Source: Fragilariopsis cylindrus CCMP1102
Taxonomy: Eukaryota > Bacillariophyta > Bacillariophyceae > Bacillariales > Bacillariaceae
Direction: 5' to 3'
Length of the DNA stretch: 64,000 nt
NCBI GenBank assembly: GCA_900095095.1
Contig: FMBT01000355.1
Location: 181,640-245,639 of the forward strand
The notes under the pieces are model-generated. The model saw only the letters and a list, made by a program, of their open reading frames with translations, had not been told where the DNA came from and searched no databases. Positions 55,701 through 64,000 of the stretch are shown here, piece by piece. Every line of letters starts with the position of its first letter. Positions within the stretch are counted from its first letter, which is position 1. A program made the position numbers and the translations under genes.

Positions 55701-58700
55701 AGTACTTGATCAAAATGGTAGTTGCCTGTCAATCGAGAAAGTTGGCGCTAGCGGCAGAATATTGTGACCAAAATCAAAGAAGGCATCTCCTTGCTCGTGG
55801 TGTTTATCTAGCGTCATCCCCCCGTCAAAGAGAATCCGACACTGGCGCTCGGATACTTTGCTTCTTATATGCCTCCTTACCAGAGAGAGCCGATAAAGAT
55901 TCATTTCTTGCTACATTAATCGATATTTCAATGGATCGTGTTTCGTCTATGAAAAGCGCATTGAATGATACGAAGATATTCGGTAAATCAGCTTCGACGA
56001 AGAATAGTGATGGTTCTTGTCTTCCACTTGCGCACGGTTTGATTCACGCTATCCGCCTGTGTATCGAACACGACAAAACTTCACGGAGACTACGCTCTGC
56101 GGCTCCAAACAATAATAATGTCAACCTAAATGAATCGATGATTGAAGTATTCTGCAAAGCACTGCAACTTTCGTTGTCCGTTGTTGCTGACGTGAGAGAC
56201 GGGGAAACTGTCGATGGCATCGACGAAGAAGCGCTTTCTGACTCGACGCCTCTCAATGTCAACACTGGTGCTATTGGTGCAAATGGTACATTTTCTTCAG
56301 TTTCTGCAACGAATACAGAAGAGACACAAGCACGTCTTGCGATGCAAAGAATAGTGGTGCGTAAATCTTGTCTTCCTCCGTTGGTCTAACCCATTCGTAT
56401 TGACTTTTCTCATATTTGTTTTGATCTTGTTGTATATCTTCAGGTTGGAAGTTGGCTATTAACCAAGGAGACCTGCGCTGCGTTGTCCGTTGTTATCACG
56501 GTGGAAGGGTATGTAGCAAGTCAAATCTTAGTTTCGAAGGTTGGACAGCTCTTACTCAGCACACTGACAACCCTGAAACATGCGGGTGCAGCATTTTCTG
56601 CCCGTGATGCTTTGCAACTGATTGCTACGAATTCCTTACATCAAAATAAACCCTTAGATATTCGTTTTCTTCCCGATACATGGTCGCGTCGTCTCATAGA
56701 TGAAATATCTTTGAATGAAAAGGTCCGCAATTCTACTCTTCGAAGAAGCACGGGCTATGCATTGGGATTTCTTGCCATAATGAGATCTGATGTAGCTAAT
56801 AAATCCGAACCATGCAATATATGCAACTATATATTGCAACAGCTTTTTAAGTTATCATTGCCACCAGAAAGGAGAACCGAAGAAGCATTGGTGAAATTGA
56901 ATATGTCCGAAGACAAGATTAATCCAAGCCAAATTTTTGTATATGCTACGACTTCATGCATGCTCCAGCCATACATGCTTGATAGTCAATATGAGGTACG
57001 TAGGCTGCAACAGCCAATATTTATCAACAATAGTTCTTAACTTGTTATATTAATTACTAACGACTCGTGTATGCACCAATACCCAGACTCGATGTCGTGT
57101 TCACGCCTTGAATGTACTAAGAATGATAATTCTTGACGCCCCTTTAGCATCTGTAATAGGTCCATTGGTAGGAGATACGATCATAGCTTCGATTCTTGGG
57201 TACGACGATCCTTCATGGGCTATTCGTAATTCATCAACGATGGTTTTTGCAGCAGCCATGTTACGAGTGATCGATTCAGACAAAAACGCGTCGAATAGTG
57301 ACAGAACGTCCAGCAACGCAATTACTCTAACTGAGCTATTCCGACGTTACCCTCCACTTGCTGCATTTATCCCTTCCGTCCTTCGAATATGTCTTGAAGA
57401 GATGGAATATAAAGGGAATGTTAAATCGGAAATGTTCCCAATCCTCTTGCTACTTTCAAGAGTGCAGCCAGTCATAGCCTCTAGTGCTGCAATATCGGAG
57501 GAATTCGTTCCACTTCTTTTCCGATGCCTAGGAAGCAAAGATAATGGTATTCGACATGCAGCGGCACGATCTCTAGCTAATTTGAGTTCAAAAGATACCT
57601 CTATCGTTGTTTTGTCTGACTGCAAGCAGTATATCGAGAGAGTGGCATGCAACAGTATGCATCATGATTGGAACCGTTTGGATGGCATGCTACTTGTTAT
57701 GGATTCCTTGGATCTTTCATCATCCAATAACGAGCTTTTCGATATGAAGACGCAACAAAACCTCATGAAAATCGTAAATTCGAATGGGGTTCCTCCTCCA
57801 TGTAGGAGCCGTGCCTTGGCAATACTACTGTCGTCGTCGACCTATATTGAAATTGGCGACAATGCAGTGTGTCGCGCCTGCGAGGAAATTTCCAAATGCG
57901 ATAGAATTGGGTCTATGCTTATGATTGGTGGAAGTATTCTATATAAAACGGCATCGGAAGCATTGTGTCGTATGTACCAGGGTGACCTATGGGAACCAAA
58001 GAGTGAATTAGCTTCGGAAAATAGTTTATCACATTTGAAAAATATTTTCGTCAGCAATATAATTGATATCCGACTTTATGGAGTAAAATGCTTCAAGAAA
58101 GGTATATACGACAATTTAGATCGAATAAAAATGGCTGAGAACAATGCGATGGATGTCACTGAAGATGTCACCGTTATACTTTCACCGGATACAATCCTGG
58201 TTGGATTAGCCAAGATGCTTTTAGACTGCGTAGCGGATGAATTGAATCGCGATATAGTAGAAAATATAGGAGGAGGTGCTCATGTTCCAACACTTCGCCG
58301 TCTTTCGAGATGCTTTCTGGAAACTGTGGATGCAATTCCGACGCCTGTTTTATCCACTTTGAACAGTTCTGAACTAGTATGGTCGGTATCCAATAAGATT
58401 GTAGAAAGAGAAGAGTCTTTGTTTTCGACGGAAGGCACAGGTAACGCTTTAGAGTCCAACGGGGGTACAGTACTGTCTAGTAATGCAGCTGAAATGATGG
58501 CTCTAGCTATTGTTATGGGACATAACAATAATAATGATGGTCTCGTTGAAAGTAAGAACGGAACAGAAGGCTGTCATTATTATGAGCGTATAAAAGTTCT
58601 TTTAGTGGTGGTTGACGGTTTGAATGACCCCGTGTGTTCTTGGAGGTCGAGATATAGTGCAGCTCTTTCACTGGAAAGATGCTGCCACGTAGTGTTGAGT

Positions 58701-59757
58701 AGTAATGATGACAACGAGGTCGACGACGATGAGAACGAGGACCAACGAGTAATCCTACGACGAAAAATTCTAATCCATATATTGAAATTGCTACAAGATT
58801 CTGATCCCGACGTCCGAACGGTAGCTGTTCGTGCTGCTACAAAGTTTAATAGAAAGAGAGGACAATGCGTACAAGATCAAAATCATATGCCATCATCATC
58901 TTGCCATCATCTGCTTCTTCCCGAATGGACACTTGAAAGGACATTTCCTTCGACGTTTGCTCCAGATGATGCTAGAAAATGTCGAGAACAATATTCCACA
59001 ACGGAAACATTGATGGGTATGATCCCTTGATCATTGTCGTGGTATCATCGATATTATCAAGAATGTACAAGATGAATTCCGTCATACGAATCAATTTTGT
59101 GGTTATAATGATAGTGGTTTAAAACTCTTGGTCAATGTCAATACGACTCGGATGATTTTTGAAGAAGAAGATCCTAATCCCTTCCAAGAAAAGATCTTAT
59201 TAAATCAATTGGCAATCCGTTCCCTTTTGGATTTGGATTTGGTATTGGTAACAACACCGGGGCAACAGCTGCAGCAGCAGCAATTCAATTTTCTGCTACC
59301 AGCTAACTTGATCCATGATGTATTGATAATGTGTGATTCTGTTCTTAATCTACTACTTGAGAGTCAAAAAACCGGTGGTGGTATGGTTCATGAAATTACA
59401 CGATTTCCTACTGTTTTCCCATCTCTTCATAGTATCCTTTGCGCGAGTATTGCGTCAGTATATCTCATGGGGGGAGTAGAAGCAGCAGCAGCAGTAGTAA
59501 CCAACAACGGCGACAGTAGTAGTAACGAGAGCGATATATCTTCATTACGATCAGTACTACGTTTACGAACAAAGATCCGAAACTCAGCCGAACAACTACT
59601 ACTCGTTTCTACTTCTTCGTTCTTAATGCATCCAACGATTCATTCCGCTCTTCGAGTTTTTATCGATTTAGTCGATAATACGCAGCACGAGCAGAAGACC
59701 AAACATGATATTATCGAACTTTTGTTCCTCTTGAAACATCATACTAATGAGGAATGA
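52761..59757 (+). CDS. THADA/Trm732 homologue (DUF2428), tRNA 2'-O-methylation partner, with a one-base frameshift
   Basis: Trm732/THADA is the scaffold partner of Trm7/FTSJ1 for 2'-O-methylation of nucleotide 32 in the tRNA anticodon loop. Exons are 52761-54944, 55037-56356, 56444-56995 and 57087-59757, all in phase 0; about 2,240 residues once repaired, a length close to human THADA (1,953). An armadillo/HEAT-like alpha-solenoid is expected. Key family blocks are HLLARGVYLASSPRQRESDT, STLRRSTGYALGFLAIM, the signature RVHALNVLRMIILDAPL, then ASILGYDDPSWAIRNSSTMVF and FRRYPPLAAFIPSVL. Near 59024-59026 the frame ends (ETLMGMIP, stop). With one C fewer it runs on as DHCRGIIDIIKNVQDEF to 59757. 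The C-terminal 240 residues therefore belong to this gene rather than to a separate one starting at 59128. Confidence 0.88.
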
Positions 59758-60032
59758 AAGGAATTTAACGCCATGTAAAATAAGTTTAAAAAATGACTTC
59801 AATAATAAAAACGACTACTGTACAAAGTGCATTGTATTATACTATTGCACTACCATGTTAATATTATTATTTCGATTCTATGATATGATATATTCTTGGT
59901 TCAAAACTTAGCTTAGTCATGTTTAGGATTCTACCATACATACATGTATTATTAATATTATTGGCAGTGATGGAGGAGGAGAGATAGAGAAACTATTTAA
60001 GTTCTGGTAGTTTTCATAGATCATCATCGTAG

Positions 60033-60701
60033 TCATAGATCATAAGCATTATTATCATCATCGTCGTCATCATCGTCACCATTATCTTCTTCATCACCAG
60101 ATAATAATATTTCAACATCACCAGATGATAATCCTTCAAATTCTGATTTCATTGCCTGTATAGCATCATATATTTCTGACGCGTCATCTAAAAGTAATTC
60201 ATTACGACGTTTACCAGCAATAGATGTTTTATTTTTTGATATTATCTGTCGTTTGTTAACATAGTTATCATATTGGATTGGTTCAGTCGTAATTTCTTCC
60301 TCCTCCTCATCATCATCACGTTTAGTATTACGTCTTTGTTGTTTCTCTCTTATACCAGGAAGCGTACTATATAATCCTCGAAGAAATTTCATTGACTTTT
60401 CACTATCATTAATATCATTATTGTCAATGCTAATGCTGTCGTTCCTCATGAGAGTCTTTGGGATCTCAAATTGGGGTCGTAAAGATCTACTACTACTACT
60501 ACTACTACCATTACTCTGTATCATCTTCTTTTGATGAAACATACTTTCGAGACGATTATCGGTAGTAGTATTCATATTAGTAGTACAGTTCCTATTCTTT
60601 TCCAATGAATACCGGTATTCTACATTATTATGATTGCTGTGGTTGTTTCGATGTTGATCATGATGCTCATGATGGTCGTCTTGTTGCTTTGATATTGGCA
60701 T
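60033..60701 (-). CDS. Low-complexity acidic-tailed protein, function unknown
   Basis: A 222-residue single-exon frame with an ATG at 60701. The N-terminus is His/Asn-rich, followed by a Ser run. A compact middle, SMKFLRGLYSTLPGIREKQQ, may form amphipathic helices. After a Glu run come EPIQYDNYVNKRQI and a predicted helix, ASEIYDAIQAMKSEFEGL, then an Asp-rich tail. No domain recognised. The steady amino-acid bias and absence of stops argue for a real gene, most likely a disordered nuclear protein, but that is only a guess from composition. Confidence 0.55.
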   Translation of the reverse strand: MPISKQQDDHHEHHDQHRNNHSNHNNVEYRYSLEKNRNCTTNMNTTTDNRLESMFHQKKMIQSNGSSSSSSRSLRPQFEIPKTLMRNDSISIDNNDINDSEKSMKFLRGLYSTLPGIREKQQRRNTKRDDDEEEEEITTEPIQYDNYVNKRQIISKNKTSIAGKRRNELLLDDASEIYDAIQAMKSEFEGLSSGDVEILLSGDEEDNGDDDDDDDDNNAYDL

Positions 60702-62423
60702 TGTTATTCTAATCGTTTATAGAATACCTTTTCTATTATTACGACCCTGGATTTATGTGCTTTTCCTTCCACAATTAAGAAATAGAGTTGCAGCTCATGC
60801 AATTGTAATGATCAAAAAAGCAAACTACAACGGTTGTATATCGCTCATGTTGTCGCGTTATTTGCGGTATGATTGAAGAGAGGAAAGAAATGTTTCTCGT
60901 TATTTGCGGAGAGGGAAAAACAAGTTTCTTTACAACTTCACGCGACGGACAAATTTTAATTTGTTTAACAATCTAGATGAAATATTATTAATAATTAATT
61001 AAGATTCTTGGTCATGCATGATCCGATTAGATCCTAGGTCCTATATATCTTAATACCGGATAATAAATTTGGTATTGAAGTTTTTCTTTTTATGACTGAA
61101 ATGTTTTGGTAGTGCGTATAAATAATTTTTATTCGTTAATTAAAGCGGTATTGAGTTGAAGTTTTTTTTCCAACAAGACGTCCTGAGTTCTTTAAACAAT
61201 TTTTTTTAATTGAGCAGTGCATAGATTATCGCCTGTCGAAGCGTCTCGTTACTGTATTTACATATCTTGTTGTTTTCTTTTATGCTGTTTCAACTTTTGG
61301 GAATAAAATAGAACAAGTGTTAACGTGTATGTTATATGATTGTTGCCCTTTTACACGGTAACAAATCATAGTAAATGCATAAGGAAATATAATATAAGTC
61401 ATAATAATAATATATATTATAATATTTCGTATGTAAAATGCAGCGTCCCTATTGTGTGTATGTTGAACAGCACAGTAGTTGTTTTCTATTATGCTGTTTT
61501 AGCTCATTGGTGCTCCTTGTGGACGTGTATGTTATGTGATTGATGTGCGCTGGAAATAGTTCATTTAGTGTGATCTGAATACCCTAAATTTTCAAAGATA
61601 CTATTATGATTCGCCGCTAAATTATGAAATTAATTTGCTTGAAGAACACAACATTGTAAAACATCAATCTAAAACCGTATTTTCAGCTTCAATAGAAGAA
61701 AACAAAAAAATGACGGGGGAGTTTCCCCTTACTAGATATAATACAGCTGCAGCCCTGCTGATAGAATTTTTGAGGTGATTATGATACTGTAACAAGTTAA
61801 CGTTAGTAGAAATTATTCATGTGAGAAGCAAATTTTGTTGTTTTTGAATGAGTCACACGGGATTCATTTTTCGTGTAAAGGAATGACAAAACAAAGAAAG
61901 CAACACGAAAAAATGACAATATACATAACAAGGTGTTCATCAACTCAGCAAAACAACAATTGTAGTCGAGATGGCAATGTTCATATAGACTGCATGCCAG
62001 ATATGATGGGCCGTCCCGATAATATTATCATGACGGTTGTGTTCGACGTCGTATAGAGCGAAGAACAATTATCAGGTTTTTTTTTTCGGTCGTTCGTTGT
62101 CGGCTAAATAAAACCTGATCGTGTTCATTTCATTTCATCGAAGAAAAAGAAACGGCGTCGTCGTCGATTAAAAAATAAACGTTTTATCTTTCATGTTATT
62201 GGTTTCCAATCATCGCCGAATGAAGTTTTCAAAAAACAATATGCTTTAATCATGTCTCTTCTACTACTATTTACTACGAATATACAAATCTCGCTTTCTA
62301 TTTTCATCAGTTGTTTTTATTCTCTTGTCATAATTTTCATTTTTGATAAAGTTCAAAAGGCTTGTCTATACGCTATTACACGAATCGCACCAACAAAACA
62401 ACTACGACAAAATTAAAATTAAA
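60702..62423. other. Divergent intergenic, 1.7 kb
   Basis: AT-rich, no convincing frame. Two diverged copies of a segment (around 61268-61345 and 61477-61546) share TTGTTTTCT(T/A)TTATGCTGTTT and CGTGTATGTTAT(A/G)TGATTG. The promoters of both flanking genes must lie here. Confidence 0.45.
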
Positions 62424-63209
62424 ATGAGCTCCTCATCATCGTCCTCGTCAAAATTGTCTTTCGAAGAACGATTAACCATCCTTGAAGGTAGTAACCGTGA
62501 GTTACAAGGTACTAATCGTGAGTTACAAGATACTGTCGATTATCAGCATAGTGTCCTTCGTCGACTGTTGAGTGGTGATCGCAATCATACCGACAGTATC
62601 GATCGATTGTTTGATATGAAAAATCACCATGCCGATTCAATTTCATTCCTACATAATACAACGATTAATCAACGAACTGACATTCGTCGTTTACAAGAAG
62701 AAAGTCGTCGTGACGAAGATATGATTGTACATGTACAAAATCAAGTTGAAACACTACAAGAACGTAGCGTCAAGGACAACTTCGTCTCTCTTCCGTCGTC
62801 ATCGCAAAAAAAGATACAAGGAAAGCTCAAACGTGACGACGACAACGATGGCAACGTCTACCCTGGTCGAAACAATCGTGGTCAAGTCTTTGGTACTGAT
62901 GAGGGGTACTATCATCCCAATAAAAGATCACGCCTCGAAGAAGTAAATGGCGGTCCACCTTGCCCCAACCCAGGCGTCAACATAAGTAGAGCGACAGGTC
63001 GTCGTCTACCACCACCTCCTGGTCGTCCTCTTCTTCCATTTGATCCTCGCTCTCTTTCTAATCCACCACCACCGCGACCACCAATTCGTAACAACAACGA
63101 CAACGAAAGGAAGTTGCCACACGAGTACTATAATTCTCCTTCTCCTTCTCCTTGTTACTCTCCTTCCTCTTATAGTTGTGGCACCCCTTATGATAGTTTT
63201 AGTCCATAA
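62424..63209 (+). CDS. Coiled-coil protein with proline-rich C-terminus
   Basis: A 261-residue protein. After an initial Ser run, residues about 12-120 look like a long coiled coil (SFEERLTILEGSNRELQ, with a short internal repeat GTNRELQ/DTNRELQ-like, then RRLQEESRRDEDMIVHVQNQ and VETLQERS). The second half is disordered, with PGRNNRGQVFG, a basic HPNKRSRLEE that could be a nuclear signal, and polyproline (RRLPPPPGRPLLPF, NPPPPRPPI). A C-terminal Ser/Pro/Tyr repeat region follows. Polyproline could bind SH3, WW or profilin partners. No enzymatic domain. The first ATG of the translated region (after an AAATTAAAATTAAA leader) is used. Confidence 0.68.
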   Translation: MSSSSSSSSKLSFEERLTILEGSNRELQGTNRELQDTVDYQHSVLRRLLSGDRNHTDSIDRLFDMKNHHADSISFLHNTTINQRTDIRRLQEESRRDEDMIVHVQNQVETLQERSVKDNFVSLPSSSQKKIQGKLKRDDDNDGNVYPGRNNRGQVFGTDEGYYHPNKRSRLEEVNGGPPCPNPGVNISRATGRRLPPPPGRPLLPFDPRSLSNPPPPRPPIRNNNDNERKLPHEYYNSPSPSPCYSPSSYSCGTPYDSFSP

Positions 63210-63230
63210 GACAGCAGTGATGAATAGACA

Positions 63231-63261
<31 letters not shown>

Positions 63262-63579
63262 CAATACCGTACATTACTTCTTCAAACTACATATTCCTAC
63301 AAATTGCCTAATTAATACATACCAATAATAAAAAATTCCGTAACCTACATAGCGAGCTAGATAAATGTAAATGTTTTCGACAATCTATTACAATTTTTTT
63401 TAAGTATAATAGTAGTTGAACATGGTATTAGTAGCTACTTCCTTCGTCTAGATGCTGTCTTAATTAAGCTGAATACTTTTTCTTCGTACTTTCATCACTT
63501 ATTTTACTATTTCAATGAGTGAATTTTTGTGTCGTGCATGTCGTGCATAGTTGTATTATAGTCACCCTATTTCTATTGT
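63210..63579. other. Convergent intergenic with (TA)n microsatellite
   Basis: A TA run at 63233-63260 is followed by AT-rich sequence. 3' ends of the two flanking genes; nothing else seen. Confidence 0.55.
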
Positions 63580-64000
63580 CTATACGATATTTAAGTTTGG
63601 CTTGTCAATAGATTTGTACCGTATTGGAGGAACTTCATTATTGTCGTTTCTTTGGATTAAACTTGTTGTTTCGTCACCATTACCATCATCATCATCATCA
63701 TCATCGTCGTCGTTACCTGTACCTTCTGTTACCATGGGGAGCATTGTTGTTGCATGTGGATTTTGCTGTATTACTTGTCCCTGCTTTTGATTCAAGATTT
63801 TCTCCATCAAATCGGGCCGACGTTTTGCAATTTCTCTCAAGTGTGGTGGCATTCCGTCTAACATATTTTCCAGAATATTAGGCGACGAACCACCACCACC
63901 ACTACCACCACCACCACCTATTGATGAATCTGATCGAGGTTGATTCGTTTTGATGTGGCCATTACCAATACCAATACCATTACCATTACCACGAGCATCA
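63580..64000 (-). CDS. C-terminal part of a Gly-rich, low-complexity protein, cut by the window edge
   Basis: The frame is open from the right edge (64000) to a stop at 63580. It encodes Gly/Asn/Ile repeats, a Gly-rich linker, then a compact segment NILENMLDGMPPHLREIAKR with RPDLMEKILNQKQGQ, a likely helical pair. An Asp run and a C-terminus EVPPIRYKSIDKPNLNIV follow. An internal ATG at 63864 is not needed as a start because the frame continues upstream in the same style. Family unknown; the helical segment may be a docking motif. Confidence 0.55.
   Translation of the reverse strand, partial: DARGNGNGIGIGNGHIKTNQPRSDSSIGGGGGSGGGGSSPNILENMLDGMPPHLREIAKRRPDLMEKILNQKQGQVIQQNPHATTMLPMVTEGTGNDDDDDDDDDGNGDETTSLIQRNDNNEVPPIRYKSIDKPNLNIV

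Noticed and set aside
43540-59030. Programmed ribosomal frameshifting as a common cause of the broken frames
   Set aside because: The shifts have both signs, no shared slippery heptamer followed by a structure was seen, and most lie in homopolymers, which fits sequence error better.
59128-59757. Separate small gene downstream of THADA
   Set aside because: The frame is open upstream of its ATG back to the THADA stop and joins THADA by a one-base change in CCC, so it is treated as the THADA C-terminus.
61835-62056. A 73-codon plus-strand frame in the 1.7-kb intergenic region
   Set aside because: No recognisable motif, and composition is ordinary for intergenic sequence; not enough to call a gene.

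Overview
The window looks like nuclear DNA of a pennate diatom or a close stramenopile relative. Spliceosomal introns are short (about 60-200 bp, GT..AG). Several N-termini look like plastid pre-sequences: a signal peptide, then a Ser/Ala stretch followed by Phe (SSSFVP in the EamA transporter, AAAFVS in the RbgA-type GTPase). There is a membrane guanylate cyclase fused to a cyclic-nucleotide phosphodiesterase, an architecture reported from diatoms. Coding sequence is full of trinucleotide runs giving Asn, Gln, Asp, Thr, Ser and His tracts. Nothing bacterial, viral or organellar was recognised, and no tRNA, rRNA or CRISPR was found.

Layout. 0-6.5 kb: partial PP2C phosphatase, NUDCD2-like CS-domain protein, a small Cys-rich/Lys-rich protein and a small membrane protein whose frame is broken by a 42-bp tandem duplication. 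7.6-12.4 kb: a nine-exon PPR-type RNA-binding protein with a 14-nt microexon. 12.8-14.9 kb: a dead non-LTR retrotransposon tail and two repeat clusters. 14.9-18.9 kb: the receptor-type cyclase/PDE. 19.4-25.9 kb: TAM41-type CDP-diacylglycerol synthase, a small membrane protein, a chalcone-isomerase-fold protein and an EamA transporter. 25.9-29.2 kb: gene-poor, with a MYND-finger relic. 29.2-40.4 kb: a GSDH/PKD membrane protein, then a very large Rossmann-fold/multi-pass membrane protein that may continue into the next upstream frame. 41.3-48.6 kb: EF-hand membrane protein, circularly permuted RbgA-type GTPase, BMT5-like rRNA methyltransferase, rhomboid protease. 49.0-52.5 kb: an element with roughly 0.5-kb terminal inverted repeats around an unrecognised gene. 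52.8-59.8 kb: THADA/Trm732 homologue. 60-64 kb: three low-complexity proteins of unknown role.

The genes are mostly unrelated housekeeping and signalling genes packed on both strands, so no operon-like logic is expected. Several bear on RNA or ribosome maturation (PPR, RbgA, BMT5-like, THADA), but I see no evidence that they are co-regulated.

Two themes recur. First, at least five otherwise intact conserved genes are each broken by a one-base change, mostly at a homopolymer (RbgA, BMT5-like, rhomboid, THADA, the Rossmann protein). Assembly indels or sequencing error is the simplest reading. Second, there are traces of intron birth: two neighbouring introns in the cyclase/PDE gene are copies of one another and one is flanked by a 12-bp direct repeat, and an intron in the GSDH gene has a 10-bp repeat over both splice sites.
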